Shown piece by piece: positions 49,980 to 61,249 of a stretch of DNA of 64,000 nucleotides; the first letter of the stretch is position 1, and the number at the start of each line of letters is the position of its first letter. Position numbers and translations under genes: made by a program. This stretch comes from Atopsyche davidsoni (lineage: Eukaryota; Arthropoda; Insecta; Trichoptera; Hydrobiosidae): contig JAILWY010000010.1 of the NCBI GenBank assembly GCA_022113835.1, positions 14,317,501 through 14,381,500 of the forward strand, read 5' to 3'. The notes under the pieces were generated by a model that did no database searches, had not been told where the DNA came from, and saw only the letters and a program-made list of their open reading frames with translations.

Positions 49980-52900
49980 CATCATTTATGACCCTCAACG
50001 TATGACCTTCAACTGGAAAAATATACCCTTTATTTAACCACTACAGTATTTTTTTCTGTATATGACGCTCTTTTGATTATTTTCAAATGCTTGTTCAAGA
50101 AACGTATTTGTAAAACTAAATCAATTGCATCAAAAAATAACGATCAATCATAACTCCATAATGTATAAATATAAACATGTTATCTTTATTTCATAAGTTC
50201 ATCATAATAAAAATTATATATTTACGTGTAATTTTTATGCAATTCTTTTTTTTATAGATTTCAACTTGTTACTTTATTACGAGCGATAAAACGCCATTCT
50301 GCAATGTTTTCCGTAAATTGATTAATATAAAAAGATTTAAAAGAATTTTGTGATGCAGATCATTGTTTGATTAAAAGTACTGTGAAATTACCAAACTGAT
50401 CACTCTCATCCCCGTATTAATGAGTTTTGTATTACGAATATGCCGGTGAGTTGAAATATACCAATCAAATTGAGCACCGGTTCATTAAATACTTATATTT
50501 CCAACAAACCGATTTATGCCGAAATTCAGTGGAAAATTATTTTGTCTTCAGTTAATTTGAAAAAAAAGCTAATCTTATCAAATAGCGTTTAGTTTTAGTA
50601 TTTTATTAACTAATGACTTAATTTCATCACATTTTCTTGCCTTCAGTTATATTCTTACTAAGAAATCTTTGTATTTCCTTCAAAGATGAAAAATATATGA
50701 TTCTATCGACTTATGAGGTTTCACATAATCAAAGTTAAATATATTTTGTGTCCGTTGCTAGTCTTTTCTTCGATTATACAAATTTAGATTTTTTTTGAAA
50801 ATGAATGCTGATTTACTACTAAAACTATTCGACATATCTGCGATGCCAATAAACATGTTGAAACATCTGCTGGAATCTTCAACTATTGGTCTCAATCAAT
50901 TATTATAAATTGTATGAACTTTCTCTAGGGTTTAGGTGTTTCCAACCCTTAAATTATTTATAAATTTATTACCAACTCAAATCTCTGAGACCACTGTTTA
51001 ACCAAAAAGTTTCAAATGTATCAATCGCTGAAAACCGTTTCCCTACGGAAAAGTCTCCAGAGTGAAAACCCTTTTTCGGGGATTGGTTAGGGTCTTATTT
51101 AAGGAGCTGATATCGGATCCCCAAATTAAATTAGAATCCTGATTTTTATTACGACTCATTTATTTTACAACCAAATGCCAATAATAGGTCGGCGAGGTGG
51201 CCGCTGACGTACCTACCTGACTTTTCAAGGGTTAAAAATACCGTGGCATTTCAACTTTACCCGAATAAAAGATCGTCTGGCAAACTTATATGAAATTTAA
51301 GTTAAAATAGACGCTAACAAAGTCAGAGTTCAAATCATTACAAAGTATCTACATTCTACTTTTTTGCTTTATTGTAATAAGTTTGCAGCCAAGCACCAAG
51401 TTACATTGATTCGACTCACGGTGCTTCCGCCTAAGGTATAAGTTAAAAATTTACCGATCGTTAAAAGTTGCGCGTTTGTTTTGGGGCACAGTTTTGTGGT
51501 GGCATGGCGTGACATGTTGTAAACCCAAGTGATACTCAAACAGTGCAGTTTACTTTGACTGGTAGTGCAGTCAATTTATTTAATTATTTTTTTTGTATTT
51601 TTAAACCAATTTTTGAATTGAGCTTTATGTTGACAAATCCTGTGCAGTTTTATTTTTGTGCGATTTGTCTGATGTCATTTTGCAAGTGCAAACCCATGAG
51701 AGCATACAATTCTTCAAGATTGCATATTTTCTCCTAAAATGTTACTGAAGAAGATTTTCGCTTCCCGTGCACATCTATAAATATCAAGCGCAAATCGCGA
51801 AATCTGTCAAATCCGATAATTCTGTAATTATATTCGCTAATTCAAAAACAATGGGAGTATCTGTTAAAATATTTCAACTGTCTTCATTTTGATAAATTTT
51901 ATAGCTTGCTCCATCAGCCCAAATCAACTATGCTTTCTCCATTTTTTCAATGAAGATAATCATCTTCTTTTAATTCGTGTGTTTTATAACATCGTATTTG
52001 TTATTACACAATGAAGGTAGTATTTTTGATGTTTTTATTTACAGGCGTGCAGATATGACCTTAATGTAGTATTCTGACATTGTAGATTGGTTATCAAAAA
52101 AGTTTAAAATTGAAATGAATAGAAAATACACACTTTAATTAATTATCCACATCGATCCAATAAAATAATAGTAATGTAAAAAAAACCTAATCAATTCATC
52201 CAATTTTCGAAAATTATTTTTCATTTCAAACCAAAATTGATCGTTTTAGATGTTTTATTACGAATTTGAGTCATTTAACCCAATTTTTTCTCTTTATTAA
52301 AATAACTTGAATACATATAAAATTTTATACGTTTTCAGTTTTTTAATTGAATGGGATTTCATCTTAACCTAAAATACACAGATGCAATCCTCTTCTTGTT
52401 TTGAAGTTTATGATAAAATAATTCGTTGATTGATTTTAGATAGATTTTTCATGTTATCTTTCGTATATTATTTGCTATATATATATTTGCATTTAATTAT
52501 TTGCTCTACGTAATTTTAATAAATTCTGTTTTTAAATGCAATGCTTGAAATAATTTTTAATTTATTAATTAAAAAATACTCTTTTTGTAAGACTTTATGA
52601 AATAGGATAACCTTCAATAAAATTTAACGAAATGACATGGAAACGAAAAAGCAAAAAAAATTAATGCGGTGGAAACGGAAAGTTGAAAATTTGATTTCTT
52701 TTTCAAAAACAATTTACCATATTTAAAAAATTACGTGGCTACTTCTTCTTTTTCCCTCGGGTGGGTAATGAATTTTTTGCCTTTCACTTAGCATTAAATT
52801 GGGAGATATAGACGGCCGGGTGGGGTATAAAGTAATCCTTTGATATTTTCGGTAAATTTGAGAGTTTTCGGCAAAGGCGAAAGGTTAAGCACATTATAAA

Positions 52901-54190
52901 CTTTCTGATAACCCTGTTAATATTCCGGGTACTGGGTCGGACTCTCGACAGGGTGGGCTTATGTTCCTGTAACTTAATTTAAAGACTGTATTTTATGTTA
53001 CATTTGCTACATATGTATGAAAAATTATTATAGATAATGCGGGGTATTTCCGGCATTATTGTCTGGTTAGGTTACATTCCAGTACTTTAAAGCATACTCT
53101 AAAAACTCAACATTACGGCGGCAAATGGATAAAAGTACTCACATGATTAATCTTGGCATTCTGCATGATTATATTTGGTATAATAGCGGGGCTTTCTTCA
53201 ATACTGGTGACGAGAGTTTATATGGTTTTTTTTTTTTTGCAGATAATGTAATTTCATTCTTGTCCGTTAATCGTTTGAATAAAATAAAAATAGATACATA
53301 CGGCTTGCGAGCCTTTAGTTGGCATAACCGTTTACTGAACGTAGATTCTTGAGTACAATGATGAATTAAAACCATCATTATATTTATAGAAAAATTCGTT
53401 AATTTTTCTACCACCGAAAAGGTCAATAAATTCTTACGACGCTGAAGAAACCTTGCTTCTTAAACAAAATAATAGATTTAAAAATATAATTTAAAAAAAT
53501 CAATCTACACTATTATCAAATCGATATATAGAATAAAATTGCACGTATAAATCTTTCACATAATCTGGAATCGATATCAAGAATGGAAAGAATCTTCACA
53601 TATATCAATTAAGAAGACGTCTCCCTCCCTGGCCTCTGTTTCCCATCGACGGGGTGGTTCGGCGCGTCTGCCAGACCTGACCAATGATTCTTATGTATTT
53701 TCATCTTTAATTAATGTGCATATTTCAAATCAATAAGAATTTTTTATTATCATATTTATATTAATTATTCCAAAAAATATACAGGTGTATATATATTTTT
53801 TTCTGGGTGTTTAAATAAATTTCAAACACGTGATCTCTTTAAATAAAATTTTTTGAACGATATGATTTCCTGATAAGTGCAGAGCCACTCGGTTTGCCCA
53901 ACCAACCAGTGATTGAAACTTTTATCTATCATTGATGATTTTGATAGGAACTTATGAAAAAAAAATTTTTAAAAATCCCGGTCAAAATAGTAAAAGCGTA
54001 CAATAATAATGTCATCACATCAAACTTATAGGTGGATTTTTTCTTCCAAAAATATATTGTATAAAGTCTTTGTGAACCAAAAAAGTAATGAGACTCAAAA
54101 AGTGAAATCGACTTGAGATTGTCGCACTGCTTGAGATCGTCAAGAAATAGAAAAACAATCTCTATTATTTATTAAAAAAAATATTTAAAA
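49980..54190. other. AT-rich non-coding stretch with minor islets
   Basis: Moderate-GC patches at about 51015-51260, 52740-52960 and 53620-53690 have no convincing frame. Everything else is AT-rich, with no gene or repeat supported. Confidence 0.35.
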
Positions 54191-54199
54191 AGTAATCAC

Positions 54200-54400
54200 T
54201 TAATCGTCGAATTGCCCTCGCCGGAGCGCCCGACTCCCGCTCGAGTAATGACGCGATGCACGGCGGACTCGCCCGATTGATGCCCTTTCAATGGCGGGCG
54301 GCGGACATATTGTCCCATTGTGCCGTCTTTCTTTGTCCCGGGACAGAGAGGAAAACAGACCGGAGAAAGTTATACTCAAAGCGCCTATATGCCGTAAGAC
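54200..54400. other. GC islet with open frames on both strands
   Basis: CpG-rich patch. A minus-strand frame with ATG (54445-54200, 81 codons) and an overlapping plus-strand frame (54291-54479) are both open, which shows the weak power of ORF length here. Neither is recognised. Confidence 0.3.
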
Positions 54401-54766
54401 CCAAATTGCTTTGCTTCTCTTGATTGGACCTAAATCTGCTTTCATACTTTCTTCACAGCTATTAGGTCTATATTATTAGTATTTTGCATGAAAAATATCA
54501 CGAGTATGTTGCTCAATTATTATGAATTAATTTAATCAAATATTTAGTTAAAATTCGAACTTAACTGAGTTTGTTATTTTACTAATAAAAATTCAAGAAT
54601 ACAATTTATTTTCAATTCAAATAATTAAACACATTTCTGTCTATTTTTTGATTAACGTCAATCAGATGCGTATTTATTAACCATTACGGGTTTATTATAT
54701 TATTACTAATATGTAACATTGGTTCATATGTAGAGTATGATTGTTAAAAATTCTCGATAAATGGAA

Positions 54767-54841
54767 GTGATTCGTTAGTACAAGGGTTAGTACACCGGTC
54801 ATGAAAACCAAGGGATGTGGGTTCAAATCCCACACAATCAC
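54767..54841 (+). repeat. tRNA-like sequence, 75 nt, probable tRNA-derived SINE head
   Basis: Perfect A-box TAGTACAAGGG (11 of 11 to TRGYNNARNNG) and B-box GGTTCAAATCC. The T-arm is intact (TGTGG/CCACA) and the acceptor pairs in six of seven positions (GTGATTC with CAATCAC). The D region closely resembles tRNA-Asp (CGTTAGTA...GGTTAGTA), but two extra 5' bases and a weak anticodon stem (GGT/ACC around CATGAAA) argue against a working tRNA. Best read as a SINE head or pseudo-tRNA. Confidence 0.5.
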
Positions 54842-54859
54842 GATGATATTTTTCTGAGA

Positions 54860-55840
54860 GTTTTTTTAAATCATCTTCTATGTATGAACTAATGAGCCTA
54901 ATCATATTAGTATTAAACACATTTCTCTCAAAACCATTTGATTACTCTTGTTAAAATAATTACGTACTAACAATACATAAATAGTAATTATATAATTCAA
55001 TGAAATATTACTTCTGCTTTTATTGGATGAATTAGCTTTATTGTAGTAGTAAAAAGCAAGCGGTACAATCCAACACAGAATGGAATGAAAGAATAATTTT
55101 ACTCATATGGGCGAGCGCTCCTGCTGGCGAAGAGAAAATCCTATATTAATTATGAGAGGTTCATACCGCCGCCAATTTCAGATGAAAGACCGACGAGTGA
55201 GCTTTCAAAAATCGCAATAAGTTTTAGCGAAAACTTTTCCGTCTATTAAATGTTGGATATTGAAAAAAACTCCCGCATTCGAAATATAACATTCTACATA
55301 ACACTAAGCAAAACAAACAAAAAATACCAACCCGGAACTGAAATACTTTATAGTGAAGGATATTTTTTTAGATTTATATTAGTCTGCACTAAACGAGGCT
55401 AAAAAGATACAGTCAAAATAGCATTTGATGAATAAAATTATATTTTGCAAGGGCATATTTTTTTATGTTTTGAGGTAATCGAATCACACGTGTAACCTCA
55501 CAGCCATTGCAGCCTAGTGCTCGTGCCAATTGAGGTACTATGGCACAGGCACTGGACACAAAAAGTGGTATTATTATGTAAAAATAATAAATATTATAAA
55601 ACGAATTAATATACTACATAAAAGAGTATACTCAGATCTCAAATACATATTAAATTGATCATTGCACTTCATTTTGACTCCCTTATATACCTTTTTTATG
55701 AAGACATTCTACGCGGTAAACTAAAGGTAAAAGAATACTGGTAAATTTATATAATGTGTGTAATAAAATATTGCGTTTAATAAAATTCACTCAATGATTT
55801 TTCACCGTTCCACTTCTTAATAGCAATAATAAATCAACGG
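54860..55840. other. AT-rich non-coding stretch with one hairpin
   Basis: No gene seen. Contains a stem-loop at 55514-55555 (described separately). Confidence 0.35.
55514..55555 (+). other. Short stem-loop
   Basis: GTGCTCGTGCCA pairs with TGGCACAGGCAC around the loop ATTGAGGTACTA, and pairing extends three more positions outward. Two central mismatches. Too short for a typical microRNA precursor; function unknown. Confidence 0.45.
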
Positions 55841-55859
55841 GATCTCCAGTTGACATGCC

Positions 55860-56051
55860 ATGTCCACGAAATACCGCCGTAAGTGCGGGGGACACTGCAA
55901 TAACGCGGTAACTAAAATTCCAATCTCCGATCGTGCAGATATAAATTGCAAGGAATGCACCGACACAAAGGACTGCGCCGGCTGCGACATCAAGGGATTC
56001 CTCGGGCCTTCTCGTCCTCCGCCTTCCTCCGACCCGAGGGATCTAATCTGA
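55860..56051 (+). CDS. Small Cys-rich ORF, 63 aa, hypothetical
   Basis: ATG (GCCATGTCC) opens 63 codons in a GC islet. Six of its cysteines are spaced C-x3-C ... C-x2-C-x4-C-x2-C (the last four within CKECTDTKDCAGC), which could bind metal. The C-terminus is Pro/Ser-rich. The opposite strand is also open across the islet, so coding status is uncertain. It is followed at 56095 by another ATG frame. No family is recognised. Confidence 0.18.
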   Translation: MSTKYRRKCGGHCNNAVTKIPISDRADINCKECTDTKDCAGCDIKGFLGPSRPPPSSDPRDLI

Positions 56052-56094
56052 TATGTCCATAGAATGCGCCTGAAACAATTCAGCTGGATTGAGC

Positions 56095-56355
56095 ATGGCT
56101 CTACTAGAAGACGATGAATTATGTTTTATTATTCAAACAATAGGAATCAAATGCTTAGAATCAATTAAATATCTGTATTCACATAAAGATAAATACAAGT
56201 TTTTATATTTCCATGAAATGTTTCAACGCAACATTCAACATACACAAGCAAATCCATTTCAATTTACTACCATGATAAATCCTTTTATACTCAAAAGTTT
56301 AACAATACTTCGCAAATCGCAAAACAATATATTCTTTAACATTTATGTAGTATAA
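56095..56355 (+). CDS. Hypothetical ORF, 86 aa
   Basis: ATG in a good context (GAGCATGGC) opens 86 codons to TAA at 56353-56355. The start MALLEDDELC is acidic. The remainder is Lys/Asn/Ile/Phe-rich, as expected from AT-rich DNA. It lies 43 bases after the Cys-rich ORF. No domain is recognised and no poly(A) signal is obvious. Confidence 0.13.
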   Translation: MALLEDDELCFIIQTIGIKCLESIKYLYSHKDKYKFLYFHEMFQRNIQHTQANPFQFTTMINPFILKSLTILRKSQNNIFFNIYVV

Positions 56356-56359
56356 AGAA

Positions 56360-57142
<783 letters not shown>

Positions 57143-57179
57143 CATGTCCAAATTATTTAAGTCGTTCAATGTAATTCAA

Positions 57180-57440
57180 TACAATTCATGTTGCATTACT
57201 TTGTGTACACGCTGCACTCTGTCGGACCTCCCACGGCATTATGGGCTTAAGAGGCGTTCATTCACCAACTTTTCAATCGAAACGATCCTTTCTTCACAGA
57301 CGAAGCTTTCATTAATCACCAATGCTAAACTATAGGATTACTCGGTACGGGCGGAATCTTTCGAATAAACAGGACGAAGTGGAATGGGTCGCCGTCCTAT
57401 CAAAACCGAGCTAAAGGCCTCCGGAATGTATGTGATGCGG
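57180..57440. other. GC islet
   Basis: Moderate-GC, CpG-containing patch next to the compound microsatellite. A 63-codon frame (57144-57335) begins in the AG run. Unrecognised. Confidence 0.25.
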
Positions 57441-57852
57441 TCTTCATCGAGAATGACCCTCGAATACTATGAGATACTATTACTTTGAAGAAAACATTAG
57501 TCTGACACGTCGTTAGAGGCAAACAGCATTCAAAGACCTTATAAAAGTTATAAATAAAATATTTGACTCGAATGTGTTATTTGAATTTTCAGATGTGTAT
57601 ACAAAAACTAGAAATGTTTTATTTTTAAAAATTTAATATTTTCAAGGCTTGAAATTTTATTTATGTTATGAATTAGTTTATGGTGATTGAAAGTTTTTTT
57701 TCTTAGCTGTAAAATTGTGATAATTCAAATTATTTTCATAACTTAGTTCTATCATTTAATTTTTTTTTTAATTGATATAACTATCCTCATCGCACTCAAA
57801 AGCTTGGCCTTGGGGTAGAAAGGAAGAGTGAAGAATCCGAATCGTTTCTTAC

Positions 57853-58093
57853 AGATAAACATTGGCGTACAGATATACCGAAGTACACCTTTCTGCATTT
57901 TGCATTGGGCCGGAGTCGTAATCCATTGCCGGCAGTCGGGCATTTTCTCGCTTGCTAGATCATCCGGCCTGCGATAAAGTAGCAAGTCACTGCCATCGTA
58001 AATCTGCGCTGCCACCTGCGCCACTTCCGGGCGGGAGCTCCGGACCGGAGGAGGCACTGCATTTCCTACCGGCCCACTCACTATCCGATAGAT
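57853..58093 (-). CDS. Candidate exon in a GC islet, unknown protein
   Basis: A minus-strand frame is open from 58093, reads through the islet and meets a donor ATCT|GTAAGA (GT at 57852-57851). Unspliced, it would continue to a stop at 57752. The roughly 80-residue peptide includes VAAQIYDGSDLLLYRRPDDL and four cysteines. A weak acceptor AAATGCAG (AG at 58058-58057) would start the exon at 58056. There is no ATG near the 5' end. Not recognised; the plus strand is also open here. Confidence 0.2.
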
Positions 58094-58601
58094 TTAAATG
58101 CTTTGTTTTTTTTCCAAGTAACTTATACGAGCAGTTCAAAAATCAACAAACAATGTTTGTTTTTTTCATATTTGTAGTGAAAGCTTCTTTCTACTACACA
58201 AATTCATTGAAATGAAAATCAAAGTCTTGATATGGCCAATTGTAACTGGATTGGCAATTGAACTGAAGTTCACTTTTCTTCTTAGTTTTTTTGGGCTGTT
58301 TCAAAACATAGCTTGAAGAATTTTTCCTCAAACAACGCCTATTTTTTATAATAAATGAGGGCTTTATATAAAATATTTTCAAAAATCTTTATTTCTTGCT
58401 ATGAAGTTTATATCAAGTCGTTTGTTTTTTTTTTTTTTCTTTATTTTTAATGATCTCAGAATACTTTTATCAGAGTTCAGGCACCAATAACTAGCGATTG
58501 CAAAAGAAATGCAGACAATGCAGCGTTCGGCCTTTCCTTCATCGGCGGCTGAATAAATTAATCTTTGAAATTTCATATTTTATGCGAATAGTGTAAAATT
58601 C

Positions 58602-58672
58602 GCGCCACGGTTGGTACAGCCATCAATTTTGACGCCAATGTGGGGGCGGCGGTTCGATTCCCCACAGCAGGT
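58602..58672 (+). repeat. tRNA-like (Pol III) sequence, probable SINE head
   Basis: A-box-like TGGTACAGCCA (58612-58622, 10 of 11) and perfect B-box GGTTCGATTCC (58651-58661) at tRNA-like spacing. A seven-base stem TGTGGGG/CCCCACA surrounds the B-box, but the arm is larger than a normal T-arm, so it is not a functional tRNA. Downstream is GTATGTCCGGTCGTATTTCT. Confidence 0.4.
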
Positions 58673-58699
58673 ATGTCCGGTCGTATTTCTGCGACGAGT

Positions 58700-60600
58700 T
58701 TTACGATACTGCACACAGTGTTTGTAGCATTGTAGTCTACACTTCTTTCACGATTCTTACTTAATGATAAGGTCTTATATGGTTCAAAGTTTGGTATTAT
58801 AAATACAAATAAATGCTTACTGTCAATGATTGGTGGTTTGACATTAATTAAAAAGCAGCAGTTACTCATATAAACGTTAAATATTGTTACCTACCTGTAT
58901 TAATGCAAAAAATAATTTTATTGGTATTTTCTATTCTAAACTTTGTATTGTTTTATTTCATCTGGCAGTCTGAAATTTCTAAAAGCTCATTGATTTTTTA
59001 TGTATAAAGTATTGTATGACATGAGAAGGTTGATTAGGCACCAGTGTGAGTTGTCAACAGATCTACTAATTGCTGTTCAATTGATTTTTTTACGTCGCCA
59101 CGTCAAGTAATAATGGGAAATCAATAAGTAAACCTATTGAAACACTCACGTAAATAATCATTGAAAGCTAATTCTTTTCTTCTACAAGTGTGTATCGTAT
59201 TTCCAACAAGGCATCAGGATTTTTTCTCAGATTGTTGACTCAAAAAGATTATTTTATGTGTATAAGAAAAATGTAAAGAACACTTGTTTTTTTATTAATT
59301 GTTCTCTACTTATATTTTATTGTTTTCAAGATTCATTATCAATAATTTTAAACCACGAATCAATTTCAAATAATAGAAAATCTGTTTTTTAATTCAAATA
59401 TCATAATAATAATAGTTTTGAAGAATTAATGGAAATTATCGATGATTGAAAAATCAACTATTGTTCCACGTATAATTATACATCAGTGTAAATGGTATTC
59501 ATAATAATATGAATGTTGTAATTACTTGGGTTGTGTTGTTAAAGGACTCATGATTATTACTCACCCTTAAGTATCCTCTTCACCCCTATGGCCATATTTG
59601 ATGATGCTGATGATGATTGTGTAGAAGACATTTTAACACACCCTCGTTATCTTGGCTTTAGTTCCAGTGTGACATTCAGTATTATAAAGCCCGTTCGACA
59701 TGAATGGGTAGATAAATAAATACCCTTTCGTGGGAACTATTTACCTTATATGCCGCCTTTATTATTCTCTCACCTGAGTACGCGGTATTCTACCTAAGCG
59801 ACGAGAAACCGAAACGAAACTACAACCGCAATACAACTGAGAACTTGATTTTTGGCGAATAGTAAACAATGTAGATTTAAAAAAAAAAAAGATTATATAA
59901 AACGATATTGACGATACAGTGTATTGTTCACAAACAAATCATTGAAATATTTCATTTCATAAATGTTCATCCAAACAAGCATTTACTCATAACAATCACA
60001 TAGATGCATCAAACAACATAATAAGTTATATGGGACTTACATATATTTTTTGTAATAAACTTACATGGCAAGAATATTTTCAAAAGCTTTTAATTTCAAA
60101 AAAATATTTTTAATTAAATTATTTTCCAACCATAACCAATGTGTCTGTTATACCTTCACTGAAACAATATAAATGGAGAAACACGTTTTAGGCGTATGAA
60201 CCTTTACTGTACTTCAGTTTACAGCTTTAATTCTTAAAAAAGTTATAGTAAATAAAATTCACACATCTCATTTGTAAATATATGATTCACTATTAAGTAC
60301 TTAATGCTTACATTTTTTTCAAGATCTCTTTATCTCAAATTAAGTAACTGTCCTTAAAATCTTAAATGTAAATGGGTTTAAATGTTAAAAATACATTTGT
60401 CTATTAACAATTACTATGCTTATAGAATATATATGCTTAGCAGAAAATTCAATCCAAAAACTTTCACATATGTGATGTAAAGATTATTTTATATGTTATA
60501 CATTTAAAATTTAAAAAAAATTCCAATACTATATTTTATTTACGATATAAACATTTAACGAGCTTCAACTATCATAAACTATTTCGATACACTATAACAT
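58700..60600. other. AT-rich stretch with one short ORF
   Basis: A 43-codon ATG frame at 59588-59719 begins MAIFDDADDDCVED after an acceptor-like ACCCTTAAG. It is acidic and too short to assess. Nothing else is supported. Confidence 0.3.
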
Positions 60601-60609
60601 TGTTAGCCG

Positions 60610-60960
60610 AACCTGTACGTCGGTGACCCGGGGGGTCTTGAGTGTTCAAAACTACACGTACATCTTGAAAGTTTCAGGTCTCCGTGTAGTGGACTCAGTC
60701 AGCGTCAAATTATATTAATTTATGAATTTATGTAAAGTAGTTTGTAATCAGCCTGCACAGGGTGTTCTCGGTCTTAAGGCATATATCTTGAAAACGCCTT
60801 TCGGCCGCATCGCTTTGTCCTGTCTGCGTATTTCCGACGTATACGGGACCACTGTCCTTCGGCCTCGAGTGAAATCAAAGGATACGTGCTCCATCCCGGG
60901 ACAGGACGCGAGCTCTCGTCGCCTGCCTAATGAGAGAGCGCCCCGTGTTTCATACGAACA
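60610..60960. other. GC islet with open frames on both strands
   Basis: Long CpG-containing patch. Plus-strand frame 60722-61003 (ATG, 93 codons) and minus-strand frame 60963-60748 are both open and unrecognised. Contains GGGACAGGACGCGAGC-type sequence. Could be a regulatory island or a decayed exon. Confidence 0.3.
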
Positions 60961-61009
60961 CAATAATATATTAAAAAGGTGTCAGCCTTCATTATTAATT
61001 TAATCAATT

Positions 61010-61050
61010 CAATATTTTTGACCGAGAGTACTTGGTGGAATTCCATTTTA
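61010..61050 (-). repeat. Dispersed repeat, inverted copy 4
   Basis: The reverse complement reads AAAATGGAATTCCACCAAGT followed by ACTCTCGGTCAAAAATATTG, nearly identical to the copy at 7.55 kb. It abuts the large palindrome and may be part of the same element. Confidence 0.65.
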
Positions 61051-61234
61051 ATATTTTTGAGTAAAATACTTGAGTTATTTTAAACATGTTCGTTTTTATT
61101 TGAGACCGGTTTCGCCAACCTTCCACGTTGGCATTATCAAGCTGATAATGCCAACGTGAAAGGTTGGCGAAACCGGTCACAAATAAAAACGAACATGTCG
61201 AAAATCACTCAAGTATTTTACTCAAAAATATTAA
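61048..61234. mobile_element. 187-bp palindromic foldback element
   Basis: Two arms of about 92 bases, centred at 61141, pair with only a few mismatches. The left arm starts TTAATATTTTTGAG and the right arm ends CTCAAAAATATTAA. The inner arms carry GGTTTCGCCAACCTT and AAGGTTGGCGAAACC. A 12-base direct repeat TTAATTTAATCA lies at 60995-61006 and 61231-61242, possibly a target-site duplication around palindrome plus adjoining repeat copy. There is no coding capacity, so it is non-autonomous. Confidence 0.8.
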
Positions 61235-61249
61235 TTTAATCAGTTGCAA

